A stretch of DNA of 64,000 nucleotides from a virus. The position numbers were made by a program, and so were the translations under genes. Of this stretch, positions 37,685 to 46,712 are shown one piece after another (position 1 is the first letter of the stretch; every line of letters begins with the position of its first letter). The notes under the pieces are model-generated. The model was not told the DNA's origin. It saw nothing but the letters and a program-made list of their open reading frames with translations, and did not search any database. The stretch is taken from positions 31,167 to 95,166 of the IMG/VR virus record IMGVR_UViG_3300017991_000009; one strand, given 5' to 3'.

Positions 37685-38038
37685 ATGGTGATCGCCAATA
37701 CGACAGCAGGGTCAACTCACACCTTCGACCTCACCGCTGAGGCGGATCACCAAGCCCTTTTATCTCTTATCACTTCAGGTAAAGTCACAGCCCTTGCACT
37801 CCTGCAAGATGGAGTGCAGCATGCCCTACCTCTCCCCAAGCGGTTCCACAAGCGCCCAACGTTTGGCGCTGAGGTGCTTCGTAACGGCACCGAGAAGCCG
37901 CTTGGGGAGCGGATCTATGTGCAAGTAGAGGATGTGAGAGTCGCCCTCACGAGCACCTTCAGGACCAAGCTAGTGCGGTGTGACCTGGTGAAAATTGGTT
38001 ACATGAGATACGATGCAGGCAGGAGCAGGCAACAATGA
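37685..38038 (+). CDS. Unknown virion-module protein
   Basis: 117 residues from ATG 37685. Beta-strand-rich, with LSLITSGKVTALALLQDGV and a basic C-terminus. Overlaps the next gene by four bases (ATGA). It may belong to the head surface or connector set; nothing diagnostic. Confidence 0.6.
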   Translation: MVIANTTAGSTHTFDLTAEADHQALLSLITSGKVTALALLQDGVQHALPLPKRFHKRPTFGAEVLRNGTEKPLGERIYVQVEDVRVALTSTFRTKLVRCDLVKIGYMRYDAGRSRQQ

Positions 38039-38334
38039 TTCTGCAACCTGTAACCACCGGAGGCGGTAGCCAAAGAGTACGGAGAATACCGGACGGGACC
38101 AAGGACGGGGCGAACAAAGTGTTCACCACACCAGGGGGTGAGAAGTTCTTGATGACTTCTGGATACGAGGTTTGGTTCTTTGTCAACGGGGTGTTGAAGG
38201 AGGCGGGGGGTTCTAGCGACTACGTTGCCAGCGAAAGTGGAGGACCTGGTACAGGTTTTGATACAATAACACTTAACGATATTGCACCAGACTCTTGGGA
38301 CAACCTGACGATGGTGTACTTTATAACTGGCTAA
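38035..38334 (+). CDS. Small structural protein with FVNG module
   Basis: 99 residues from ATG 38035. The C-terminal part (VWFFVNGVLKEAGGSSDYVA, then FDTITLNDIAPDSWDNLTMVYF) is a beta module seen in many phage fibre and head-decorating proteins. A related module ends the following protein (VDVFVNGELQRNG), so the pair share an origin. Likely a virion surface component. Confidence 0.65.
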   Translation: MILQPVTTGGGSQRVRRIPDGTKDGANKVFTTPGGEKFLMTSGYEVWFFVNGVLKEAGGSSDYVASESGGPGTGFDTITLNDIAPDSWDNLTMVYFITG

Positions 38335-38349
38335 CAAAGGAGCTAAAAG

Positions 38350-39888
38350 ATGGGAAGAACCTTCATCAGACAAGACGACCAAATCCGGGAGTCGGTGCTC
38401 TATGACGATACCGTGGCTGCCGGCGCGACAATGGAGAGTTCTCCAGGCGACCTGGAGGATGATCTCAACAGCCTCCGCTCTCAGCAGAAGCGGGCGATTT
38501 GGGCGGATGCCGCAGGTAACTGGTACGATGACATCCCCACCTATAACGCCAAGAAGAGAGGCGTTGCCAAGGTCAACGAGGACCTCGACGACCTCGAGAC
38601 CAAACCCCTCTTGTTTCGGAACCAGAAGTTAGACGACATCTCGGTCCCCGCGACCCAGAACTACGTAGTCCTCAGTGGGACGGAGAAGCCCTCCGAGACG
38701 GCCGCAGTCGACGTGGTAAACACTGAAGGTGCGGTGGTTGCGTACTACTCAGGGTTCCCCGGTCACTCACTCGTGCAGGTAGATGGGGCGAATGATATCA
38801 AGCCGAATAACCTTTGCCTGGTCGTGGCTTCGAGCGATGGCCAGCCTATTCAGTCTGGAGGCCGTGACGTTTGGGCACTCCTGCAGTCTGAGGATAGCGT
38901 TGACGGTCATACCTTCAACGATACCGATCATCGAGTGCAGTTGTCCTTTGTGCGCGTGAACAGCACAGGCGACGACCTGGAAGCCTGCCCGGTGGCGGAC
39001 ATCGAAAGCACCACCATCAACTACAGTTATGTCAGGCAGAGCCACCTCGACAACATCCCGAAGTGGGCCTTCCTGACCGGCGCATTCCTCGACCAGACCG
39101 CGGTGGGGGATGTCACTCTGGACCTGGCGATCGACAACCAGACGGGCATCGCCACCCAGACCGGCAAGGACATCGACTGGGACGTCGCGGACGACTACGA
39201 GATGGCCTTCACCTCGGACAGCGGTGGGACGGATATGTTTAAGCTGTCCCCGGCCGCGGCGGGTGACGTGGCCCAGTTCAACGTGGACGACCTGGACGTC
39301 AACACCACCAACCCGGCCGACTTCAGCGAGGGCGTCAAGCTTGACACCGGAGGGGAAGAGATCGACATCGGTGTCAACGCAGGGTTCATCGAGTCGACCG
39401 GCAGCAACGACCTCACCGTGAAGGGTGCCGCGGAACTCCTCCTGGAAGACGTGAACCGCGCGGGCTCTACCTGGGCGCAGGTAGGCATCAAGCTGTCCGA
39501 GACTACCCAGGAGTGGGATGACTACGAGAGCCAGTTCGGTGGTGAGGTTTCTCTCCTCAAGGGCATCGTGGACGCCGCCAAGGCCTCCGGCCGTTCCAAG
39601 GGTGTCGCGGCGTGTACCGCTGACATCGCGGCCAACACCAACGTGACAGGTGCGGGCGGCTCCCCCAACATCGACGCGCAGCTTCCGGACTACAGCGCGG
39701 TCACCTTTGTGGACGACGTGGATGTGTTCGTCAACGGTGAGCTACAGCGCAACGGTGCGGACGCTTCGGCGAACCACGATGTGTACCCGGGGACGACCCC
39801 GGCCAATGGTGATCTGATGTTCGAGTACAAGCTGCACGGTACGAGCAGCAAGCCTGACCAGATCACCATGATCGTGCACGGTGTATAA
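38350..39888 (+). CDS. Head fibre- or decoration-like protein
   Basis: 512 residues from ATG 38350 (AAAGGAG upstream). Beta-rich and Asp/Thr-rich throughout, with a middle Thr/Asp/Gly region (DLAIDNQTGIATQTGKD) typical of fibre-like or adhesin folds. The C-terminal FVNGELQRNGADAS...GDLMFEYKLHG is the same module as in the previous gene. Abundant-protein codon bias. The location next to the capsid gene favours a capsid-attached fibre. Confidence 0.65.
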   Translation: MGRTFIRQDDQIRESVLYDDTVAAGATMESSPGDLEDDLNSLRSQQKRAIWADAAGNWYDDIPTYNAKKRGVAKVNEDLDDLETKPLLFRNQKLDDISVPATQNYVVLSGTEKPSETAAVDVVNTEGAVVAYYSGFPGHSLVQVDGANDIKPNNLCLVVASSDGQPIQSGGRDVWALLQSEDSVDGHTFNDTDHRVQLSFVRVNSTGDDLEACPVADIESTTINYSYVRQSHLDNIPKWAFLTGAFLDQTAVGDVTLDLAIDNQTGIATQTGKDIDWDVADDYEMAFTSDSGGTDMFKLSPAAAGDVAQFNVDDLDVNTTNPADFSEGVKLDTGGEEIDIGVNAGFIESTGSNDLTVKGAAELLLEDVNRAGSTWAQVGIKLSETTQEWDDYESQFGGEVSLLKGIVDAAKASGRSKGVAACTADIAANTNVTGAGGSPNIDAQLPDYSAVTFVDDVDVFVNGELQRNGADASANHDVYPGTTPANGDLMFEYKLHGTSSKPDQITMIVHGV

Positions 39889-39954
39889 AGTAGTAGCTTC
39901 ACGCTAATACTTGCAGTACAATCCGACAGCAACTGCCGAAGTGAGGGATACGCG

Positions 39955-40533
39955 ATGACTCTAGAGAAAGCCGAACTGAAGATGTCCGTAGCTCACGAGC
40001 TAGGGTGCCAGGTTGACGACCAGCTTGCCGGGGCCGAGAAGGACGGTCTTCGGCATGCCGGTGCCAAGTCAGCTTTGTTTCACGCCGCGAAGGAGATCAA
40101 CCGACAGCTACACGCAGCGGTCAAGCGTGACCTGGAGGAGGGGGCCTTTGAGGGCGAGAAGTTCCCAGAGAGTGAGCTACAGCTTCAGTCCCTTATTAAC
40201 AGGTGGATCTCCCGTGCATCTGGGTTGTGTGAGAACATGGCCCAGATGCACGAGTCCCAAGAGATCGTGAAGGCTGGTGAGACGGCTGGCCTGAAGAAGG
40301 TGATCGACCGCATCAAGAAGTACCACGATGCGGAACGGCAGAAGGCCGCCGCTTTGAAAGATGCCGAAGATGGGAAGGTGGTGCCGATCAGGGGTGGCAC
40401 TCGGGCTTCAGGGCAGCACCCGGGCCCAACGCTCAAGGACCGCCGGTTGGCGGAGGGGCCGAAGACAGCGAAGAAGAAGCCGGTAAAGAGAAAGCCCACA
40501 AAGAAGAAGGCGCCGGCGAAGACCGGCAAGTGA
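39955..40533 (+). CDS. Helical protein with basic histone-like tail
   Basis: 192 residues from ATG 39955. The first 140 residues are helical; the last 50 are Lys/Pro/Arg-rich (KKKPVKRKPTKKKAPAK), like eukaryotic H1-type or HU tails. It may bind DNA in the head or act in late gene control. TACAAT at 39917 resembles a -10 box, but the -35 is poor. Confidence 0.6.
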   Translation: MTLEKAELKMSVAHELGCQVDDQLAGAEKDGLRHAGAKSALFHAAKEINRQLHAAVKRDLEEGAFEGEKFPESELQLQSLINRWISRASGLCENMAQMHESQEIVKAGETAGLKKVIDRIKKYHDAERQKAAALKDAEDGKVVPIRGGTRASGQHPGPTLKDRRLAEGPKTAKKKPVKRKPTKKKAPAKTGK

Positions 40534-40542
40534 TGGTGTGTT

Positions 40543-40812
40543 ATGTCCGGTGAAGTCCCTGCTCTCAGGGTAGTACCCGCCTCTCTCGAGGATGTTATCA
40601 GGAGAGGTAGGCGGTGCCCAATGGATTGTTCGATGGTAAAGACCCTTGACCAGAGGATGGCGGAACGTAGAAGGCAGATCCAGGACATCCTGGAGGGCAA
40701 GGACTTCACAGTGGAAGAGTTGATGGCGGCAGAAGAGGAGGAGCTTGACGAAGAACTCCTCCTCGTGCGGGACATCCTGCGCGACTGGAACTACATTGAT
40801 AACTTGAGGTAG
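40543..40812 (+). CDS. Small helical protein
   Basis: 89 residues from ATG 40543. Mostly helical and acidic (ELMAAEEEELDEELLLVRDIL), with CPMDC near the front. No family recognised; lies before a fibre-type gene. Confidence 0.55.
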   Translation: MSGEVPALRVVPASLEDVIRRGRRCPMDCSMVKTLDQRMAERRRQIQDILEGKDFTVEELMAAEEEELDEELLLVRDILRDWNYIDNLR

Positions 40813-40814
40813 GG

Positions 40815-42026
40815 ATGAAAACCCGGGATGAAAGGGTACAGGACCTATTCTTTGAGGTGCCAGAGGTCGCAGGGCAACCTACGGAAGAGGGTCAAACGCG
40901 GCTTTACAGTGGGGATGTCTTTGGGTTTGTTGATGGGCTTCTCTGTACCCTTACTGGGTGGTTGTTGACTTCGGGGTATTTGCAGCCCAAAGTTGATGGC
41001 AACAGTATCCGCCTCTACGACTCCGCAGGCACAGCGTGGGGTACGATTGACCGATCAATAGGCAACCTGGCAATCAGTGTTGGCGGCACAGGTGCCAACG
41101 CCCTATACAAGAACTGCCAGAAGGAATTAACGCAACTAGGCGGTTCGACCACTTCACAATACGCGCAGGTTCAGAACGGTGGCGATGCCGCGTGTCACAC
41201 CATCTACGGTGATCGCACGACCAAACTCTACGGGCGCCAGCGTCACCAAAACGCCAATGTAACCTCCGAGTACATGGACGTAGGTAGGGACGCGACGAAT
41301 GGCTACATCAGAGTTTATGGCGGGGGTGAGATCCTACAACTCACGCAAAAGGTACTAGAAGCGCGGTTATCTGGAAGTTCATCATCCGAAATGCTCAAAG
41401 TACTGAGTGATCTTGGTGACGCTTTCAAAGTGTTTGCAGATTTAACGGCACGGTTTTACGGAGACGTGACGCATGAGGGTCACGTCTTGCCTGATGTGAA
41501 TGCCTCTAGGAACATAGGGTCTAGTTCCCTTGGGTGGGACAGAGGGTTTTTTGCCGATTACGTGCGAATTAACGGGGGCATCAACTACACGGAATTAACG
41601 GGTGGTCGAATCAATTGCCAAAACACTAATCTCACTCTTAATGGCGGGTTTGGTATGATGTTTCGTATCCTCCAAATATTTGGGGATTCGATTTTCAAGT
41701 TTGTCGGCAACGCCTCGACCCGTAAGGGCAGGGTGCGAGTGTTTTATGGGACTGGTAGTGGGTCAACGTGGATAGACACAACGCACGACGGCACTGATGG
41801 GGCATTAGAGTCAGGTTCAGGAGATCTTCGCCTGAAGGCACCTGCCGGACAGCGGATCGTCGCGGAGAAGCCGTTGCAACTTCCGTCCTATACTGTAGCA
41901 ACAACGCCTTCTGCATCACCTGCTGGGCAAATGATTTACGTCTCGGACGAGACTGGTGGAGCGGTACCAGCGTTTTCTGACGGACGAGACTGGCGTAGGG
42001 TTACTGATCGAGTCATTGTTAGTTGA
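40815..42026 (+). CDS. Fibre-like structural protein
   Basis: 403 residues from ATG 40815. Beta-helix-type sequence with repeated Gly/Asn and NGY/GDV pieces; VLPDVNASRNIGSSSLGWDRGFFADYV is typical of fibre trimerisation regions, and the C-terminus (TVATTPSASPAGQMIYVSDE) of tip modules of phage fibres. The DNA is more AT-rich than the flanking structural genes, as expected for exchangeable receptor-binding parts. Probably a head or tail fibre. Confidence 0.68.
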   Translation: MKTRDERVQDLFFEVPEVAGQPTEEGQTRLYSGDVFGFVDGLLCTLTGWLLTSGYLQPKVDGNSIRLYDSAGTAWGTIDRSIGNLAISVGGTGANALYKNCQKELTQLGGSTTSQYAQVQNGGDAACHTIYGDRTTKLYGRQRHQNANVTSEYMDVGRDATNGYIRVYGGGEILQLTQKVLEARLSGSSSSEMLKVLSDLGDAFKVFADLTARFYGDVTHEGHVLPDVNASRNIGSSSLGWDRGFFADYVRINGGINYTELTGGRINCQNTNLTLNGGFGMMFRILQIFGDSIFKFVGNASTRKGRVRVFYGTGSGSTWIDTTHDGTDGALESGSGDLRLKAPAGQRIVAEKPLQLPSYTVATTPSASPAGQMIYVSDETGGAVPAFSDGRDWRRVTDRVIVS

Positions 42027-42037
42027 TCGGAGATGCC

Positions 42038-42529
42038 ATGGCAAAGGAAATAACTCGGTGTACTTACCTGGTTGAGTGTGGCGGCGACCCGCTCATCCCT
42101 TTGCATCATGGCGTGTCTTACGACGTAACCGATGGGGACAAAGTCTACTCAAAGCTTTTGGAGTTGGATGATTTTGACGGTTCCAAGATGTTGAGTGAGG
42201 CTCTCGATTCTGCTGTCGATGCAGTTGAGGCCGAAGAGGGGATTGATGTTTCACTCGGGGACGTGCGGGAGCGGAACTTCCTCGTCGCTACATATAACCT
42301 CCAAAGGCGTTTGGAGAAGGAAACGTGGTATGAAACTGATTTAGGGGATGGTCAGTATTCTGGGATCGTGGAGCAAACAACTTATACTTATGTGCATGGT
42401 CTTCTTTCTCATAAGACCATCCAGCTATATTGGGCTGATGGTAGTCCTCGTGGCGATCCCATCGTTTGGAAGTATTACCGCAACGTGACAACCAATGAGT
42501 TGGTGATGAAGAAAGAGATGCAGGTATGA
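42038..42529 (+). CDS. Unknown protein of the fibre module
   Basis: 163 residues from ATG 42038 (TCGGAG upstream). Aromatic-rich C-terminal half (YSGIVEQTTYTYVHGLLSHK) suggests a beta structure. Same AT-richer composition as the preceding fibre gene. Overlaps the next start by four bases. Confidence 0.55.
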   Translation: MAKEITRCTYLVECGGDPLIPLHHGVSYDVTDGDKVYSKLLELDDFDGSKMLSEALDSAVDAVEAEEGIDVSLGDVRERNFLVATYNLQRRLEKETWYETDLGDGQYSGIVEQTTYTYVHGLLSHKTIQLYWADGSPRGDPIVWKYYRNVTTNELVMKKEMQV

Positions 42530-43269
42530 ACGAGAAACTTGGGCAGCTTCTTCCGCCATCTGAAGAGGACGGAAAGCCAGTTTACGTAATGTCGCCCTCG
42601 ACGGAGGGTCTCTATACCTGGCTTTCTACTAGAGGTGATGACCTGAATCCTACTCCACCAGCGAGTGGTCGAGGCGATGGCGCGAAGTATTATCTGAGCT
42701 TTGATGAACCTGGTGAGCAGGAGGTCGAGGTGCAGTATGGCGAGCCGATCGAGCTTCATGACGGCCACGTGAATTATGATCCTAGTAACTGGGGGTTCGC
42801 AGACGAGTGGAGCTTTCTGGTCAGGATACCAGCAAACACCCCGGTGGTGAACGGCACCAGTGAGGGTAACTGTAACTTGGTGGAGATCCCCGGCACCGGG
42901 GGAACCATGCACATCATCGTTCCAGCGGATGGGGACGGCACGCACGATATTGATCTGGAGACTGCGATCGTTACGCCTTGTGGTAAAGAGGAGGACGGGT
43001 ACTGGACTCTCGCGGATAGGTGGGAAGAGGAAATCACACCTAATACGGAGCCTGTGAAAGGCTCTTGGAACATGTACGATTTCTCCAATGACATGTTCTT
43101 CATCAAGCGGCTTGACTGTGGCGATCCACGCGGGGTGTGGGACCTGGATGCCTACAAGGCGGAGTGGATCAGCAGTCGCTGGAAGATCGTATTCCGCTGT
43201 ACCAGAGTGTCAGCAGGAGCCGGCGAGATCGGCGGTTACATTATGGTGTTTCGTCCAGGGGCTACGTAA
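42526..43269 (+). CDS. Unknown structural-type protein
   Basis: 247 residues from ATG 42526. Beta-rich, acidic, with many Asp/Gly/Trp residues (WSFLVRIPANTPVVNG, GGYIMVFRPGAT). It may be the receptor-facing part or chaperone of the fibre module. No family recognised. Confidence 0.55.
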   Translation: MNEKLGQLLPPSEEDGKPVYVMSPSTEGLYTWLSTRGDDLNPTPPASGRGDGAKYYLSFDEPGEQEVEVQYGEPIELHDGHVNYDPSNWGFADEWSFLVRIPANTPVVNGTSEGNCNLVEIPGTGGTMHIIVPADGDGTHDIDLETAIVTPCGKEEDGYWTLADRWEEEITPNTEPVKGSWNMYDFSNDMFFIKRLDCGDPRGVWDLDAYKAEWISSRWKIVFRCTRVSAGAGEIGGYIMVFRPGAT

Positions 43270-43283
43270 GAAGGACGGCCGGT

Positions 43284-43865
43284 ATGGACAGGGACTTCAC
43301 GATAGGGTTTTCTACCTCGAACTCGTTTACCAGTCGGATGCTTCGTTGGTTGATGGGCTCGAGGATTAGCCACGTCTACGGCTCTTGGAAGGTGCATAAG
43401 GACATCAGGCTGGTTGTTGGGATGGAGTCCAACGGCCTTGACTGGAGGCCACTCAGGAAGTTCCGCAAGACAAATACCTTGGTGTATGCATACAAACCTG
43501 TGAGGGGGGAACTAGCTAGCTGGGAGATGCTTGAGGAGCATCTCAACTGGTTCGCGAAGGAGTATGCCAACAAGGCTTACGCCTTCAAGGTGCTGGCGGT
43601 GCTCTTCCTGTTCAAGGTCTTGGGGAAGCTAGGCAGCCCGGGGCGATGGGTGAGGGACAAGCTGCACGGCGTCTTGTCGTACCTGTCCCTCAAGCTGTTC
43701 GGTAATGACAAGGAGGTATGTTGCAGTGCCTACCTCGAACTGCTCCAGCATGTAGGGGATCCTTGTGTGGACCACCTGAAGTCCCACGAAAACGACACGC
43801 AGGAGTTGTTGGAGGCGATCTCCTCAAGTAGTGACTGGGAGCTTGTGTACCCGGCAGACAACTAG
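43284..43865 (+). CDS. NlpC/P60-superfamily (YiiX-like) protein
   Basis: 193 residues from ATG 43284. The order His-first, Cys-later is that of permuted papain-like enzymes: FTSRMLRWLMGSRISHVYGSW carries the His and KEVCCSAYLELLQ the putative nucleophile Cys. These enzymes cleave peptidoglycan peptides or lipid/amide bonds. A hydrophobic segment (FKVLAVLFLFKVLG) lies between. It may help DNA entry or assembly. Family call is from motifs only. Confidence 0.6.
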   Translation: MDRDFTIGFSTSNSFTSRMLRWLMGSRISHVYGSWKVHKDIRLVVGMESNGLDWRPLRKFRKTNTLVYAYKPVRGELASWEMLEEHLNWFAKEYANKAYAFKVLAVLFLFKVLGKLGSPGRWVRDKLHGVLSYLSLKLFGNDKEVCCSAYLELLQHVGDPCVDHLKSHENDTQELLEAISSSSDWELVYPADN

Positions 43866-43888
43866 CAAAAGGACAGTGGTGTACGAAA

Positions 43889-44617
43889 GTGACAGTAGTG
43901 AGGATCAAGGCAGGCGATCTAGAGCCCATCGGGGTTCTGGTGGTGGATCGCTCGGTACCGCCTCAGCCTATTGTTGGCCTCGCCAACATCATGGTCCGCA
44001 TCCGCCGGGCGAGCAACGACTTCCTCTTCGACTGGTCCGACAACATCTTTAAGACTGCAGCTAGTGTCGTTCAGCAGTACATCGCTTTGGTGGAGGTAGA
44101 CGCGACCTTCGCGCCGGGGTGGTACAAGCTGCACGATGCCGCTAAGGGGCACGACGGGGGCTTCGATACCTCCTCGATCGTCAACCCAGTAGACGCCGAC
44201 TCCTACTTTTTCACAGCCACGCAGGAGGGGCCCCCCCAGAGTGCTGGCAATATGCCGCAGACGGGGGAGATCAAGGTAGGCGGATGGGTGGACGAAATCG
44301 TGACGGAGAAGGGGCTGACGGTACTACAGAGTTTCAGCTACGAGCCTTCGACACAGGTGCTTACGGGATTGGTGTGGGTGGAGCGGGACGGCCTGGTGCT
44401 GATAACCCCAACGGGGGGTACCATCGACTGGCGACGTAAAGACGGTACGCTCCTGTTCAGTGAGGTGCTCACGGGCCCTGATGCCCATGGGTTCTTCTAC
44501 TTTGAGAAATCTAGCCCGGGCCTTGACTCGAACACGCCGTACTACTCGAAGGCGTTCGTGGCGGTGCCTGGCATCGGTACGGTTGAGGGAGGCAAGGGTG
44601 CCTTCACGGTGGGCTAA
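43889..44617 (+). CDS. Unknown structural-type protein
   Basis: 242 residues from GTG 43889. Beta-rich: VGLANIMVRIRRASNDFLFDW, and a C-terminal part with DGLVLITPTGGTIDWRRKDGT that reads as an Ig-like unit. An isolated match to the iterated octamer lies at 44436. Its stop abuts the next ATG (TAATG). Confidence 0.55.
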   Translation: MTVVRIKAGDLEPIGVLVVDRSVPPQPIVGLANIMVRIRRASNDFLFDWSDNIFKTAASVVQQYIALVEVDATFAPGWYKLHDAAKGHDGGFDTSSIVNPVDADSYFFTATQEGPPQSAGNMPQTGEIKVGGWVDEIVTEKGLTVLQSFSYEPSTQVLTGLVWVERDGLVLITPTGGTIDWRRKDGTLLFSEVLTGPDAHGFFYFEKSSPGLDSNTPYYSKAFVAVPGIGTVEGGKGAFTVG

Positions 44618-45120
44618 TGCGGCTGTTCAGCTACGACGACAGGGAGTCGCAGGCACTCCACCTGTCAACCAGCTTGGGGCATCCGGAGCTATTCACTCCA
44701 GGGGACAGGAAGACTCAGCCCCTCTGGGTGGTGGCGATTTACAGCCCGGATGCTTGCGCTTGTATCTGCGTGCGGCCAGACGGGCAGGTCATGCTCCTGA
44801 TCGCGCAGGACGCCGAGGTGCGCCTCTACGTCCCGCAGGACGCGCAGACTGAACTCGAGGTGAAAGCGGATGCAGCGGCCAGTATTGACGTAGAGGCTGC
44901 GCCTGATGTAGGAATTGAGGTACCGCAAGAGGTAACGAGGACAACGGAGATGTTGGATCCAGCTAGCGTTACCCTCGAACTAGGGGCAGAAGCACAGGTC
45001 GCACTTGGCATTGGTAGTGAAGCTGGTGCTATTATAGGAGTGATGAACGATGCTTCTGTGACGATAGAGGTCAGAGAGGACGCCGGCATAACCATCGAAG
45101 TGGAGGCATGTGAAGAGTGA
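44617..45120 (+). CDS. Decapeptide-repeat protein
   Basis: 167 residues from ATG 44617. From residue 61 to the end the sequence has an exact ten-residue period, eleven units, with the consensus (E/G)V-x-x-(D/E)A-x-V-x-(I/L), for example EVREDAGITI and GVMNDASVTI; one unit is degenerate (EVPQEVTRTT). The alternating pattern suggests a beta-solenoid or stacked hairpin spike. The first 60 residues are a separate domain. No known repeat family recognised. It probably sits in the virion, given its neighbours. Confidence 0.7.
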   Translation: MRLFSYDDRESQALHLSTSLGHPELFTPGDRKTQPLWVVAIYSPDACACICVRPDGQVMLLIAQDAEVRLYVPQDAQTELEVKADAAASIDVEAAPDVGIEVPQEVTRTTEMLDPASVTLELGAEAQVALGIGSEAGAIIGVMNDASVTIEVREDAGITIEVEACEE

Positions 45121-45530
45121 GCCAGCAATACGACATAACAGCGGAGAACCTCCGCTCAAATGACTTCCGACCCCTCCACGCCGGTGACGACTACGACTTC
45201 CAGTGGACGATCACCTGGCCCGGCACGGAGGACCTGACTGGGGCTACCGTGTGGTTCACGGTCAAGAAGTCGGCGGTCGAGAGTGACACGGACGCCAAGC
45301 TCCAACTGAAGTCCGACAACACTGACGAGATCGAGATCACCGACGCCGGTGCCAGCCAGTTGACGGTGAAGTTCCGAGGTGAGGCGGCGACTGAGATCAA
45401 GCGAACGAAAGACCTTGGAGGTGAGTGGAGCTACGACATGCAGGTAGTCCTGGCAAGCGGAAAAACCGTGACCGTCGCCTGGGGCACGATCGAGTTCCTG
45501 CCGAGCCTCACGCGAGCGGTCACGCCATAA
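45117..45530 (+). CDS. Beta-sandwich structural protein
   Basis: 137 residues from GTG 45117 (overlaps the previous stop). The pattern DFQWTITWPGTEDLTGATVWFTVKK ... GEWSYDMQVVLASGKTVTVAWGTIEFLPSLTR is that of small phage Ig-like/BppU-N-type domains that attach to baseplates or fibres. Role in the fibre module inferred. Confidence 0.65.
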   Translation: MSQQYDITAENLRSNDFRPLHAGDDYDFQWTITWPGTEDLTGATVWFTVKKSAVESDTDAKLQLKSDNTDEIEITDAGASQLTVKFRGEAATEIKRTKDLGGEWSYDMQVVLASGKTVTVAWGTIEFLPSLTRAVTP

Positions 45531-45542
45531 AAGGAGAAGGTG

Positions 45543-45989
45543 ATGAACAACGTCCTATACGCAAAGCCCAACTACAACACGCACCGAGAGATCAGGAAGT
45601 ATGACGGGGCGACAGGTGCCCCCCTCGCGGTGGACGACGATAGCGCCGACCTTGCGGTAGTGAAGGCGGCGAACCCTAAAGGCCCATTGGACTGTGGAGG
45701 TTTCGATACCGTGTTCGTGGCGGTTGACATCACAGCCGGCGGTGCGGCCGACGTGACGCTCCAACCATTGGAGGCGGTCACCAAGCCCGACGGCTCTTGG
45801 GAGTTCCGTGTGCTTGCTGCCAACATCGGGCCTATTAATGAGGCTAGTCAGTTGCAAGAGGTGACGGTGAACGGCGGCAACGTGTTCTTCCGACTGCACG
45901 ACACCAATGGCAACCCGACCGTAGTGGAGATTCTGGTCGCCGGCGGTGCTCAGATGTCGCAGGAGCCGGGCTTCAGACGAAAGAGGTAG
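45543..45989 (+). CDS. Unknown structural-type protein
   Basis: 148 residues from ATG 45543 (AAAGGAGAAGG upstream). Beta-rich with FDTVFVAVDITAGGAADVTLQ and a C-terminal strand (VVEILVAGG). Compact spacing with the connector gene that follows. Possibly a head or neck decoration protein. Confidence 0.55.
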   Translation: MNNVLYAKPNYNTHREIRKYDGATGAPLAVDDDSADLAVVKAANPKGPLDCGGFDTVFVAVDITAGGAADVTLQPLEAVTKPDGSWEFRVLAANIGPINEASQLQEVTVNGGNVFFRLHDTNGNPTVVEILVAGGAQMSQEPGFRRKR

Positions 45990-45992
45990 CTG

Positions 45993-46712
45993 ATGGGCAA
46001 CTACGTTGATCGGGCGGACGTGAAGGCAGAGGGTATCCCCAGCGGTACCGACAACAGCCTGATCGACCGCCGCATCACCAAGTGGGAGGCCCTGGTGGAG
46101 CGTATCACCAGGAACATCTTCCGCCAGGTCGATCCCGGTGCTCTCATCTTCGATGGGAACAACAGCCGCATCCTCCACTTCAACCTCCCACTGATCGAGG
46201 TCACGGAGTTGAGGATCAACGGTGATGACGTTGCCCTGGACACGGATGACTACCGCGCCTTTGTCGGCCGCGGGCCCGTGCAGGACGACAGGTGGAACCC
46301 GAAGATCGAACTCACCCCGGTGAGGTCTAGCCTCTGGCGGACCCAGCCAGGGATGTTCGTCAAAGGGCTCGACCAGACCATCACGGCGAAGTGGGGCTTC
46401 CTGGAGGCGGATGACACCTGCCCGCAGCCCGTCAAGGATGCGATCGTCAAGCTCGTGGTCCTGGACATCGAGGGGTACTTTGAGTCGGCATCGGGAGGGG
46501 GTAGGGCGATCACTCCGATGAGGCGTGAGAAGACCGACGGGCACGAAGTTGAGTATATGCAAATGGAAAACATCAAGACGTTGTGGACCTTGCTCCCTAC
46601 TGACATCGCGGACATCCTGTCTATGTACCGAGCCCCGTGGAAGCTGGGCTCGCCTGAGCCCATCCGCTTTATCTCCGACCCAGGTATCGACTCCTGGGTG
46701 ATGGGGTTCTAG
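45993..46712 (+). CDS. Head-tail connector protein
   Basis: 239 residues from ATG 45993. Helical adaptor pattern like HK97 gp6/SPP1 gp15: DRADVKAEGIPSG...DRRITKWEALVERITRNIFR at the start, a beta excursion LIEVTELRINGDDVALDTDDY, and PQPVKDAIVKLVVLDIEGYF. It should form the ring under the portal. It is followed by the expected stopper and tail-completion genes. Confidence 0.75.
   Translation: MGNYVDRADVKAEGIPSGTDNSLIDRRITKWEALVERITRNIFRQVDPGALIFDGNNSRILHFNLPLIEVTELRINGDDVALDTDDYRAFVGRGPVQDDRWNPKIELTPVRSSLWRTQPGMFVKGLDQTITAKWGFLEADDTCPQPVKDAIVKLVVLDIEGYFESASGGGRAITPMRREKTDGHEVEYMQMENIKTLWTLLPTDIADILSMYRAPWKLGSPEPIRFISDPGIDSWVMGF

Noticed and set aside
38262-38267. TACAAT as a possible -10 promoter element
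   Set aside because: It lies within a coding region and has no acceptable -35 sequence 16-18 bases upstream.
39917-39922. TACAAT before the histone-tail-like gene as a promoter
   Set aside because: The best -35 candidate is poor, so it was mentioned only in the gene entry.
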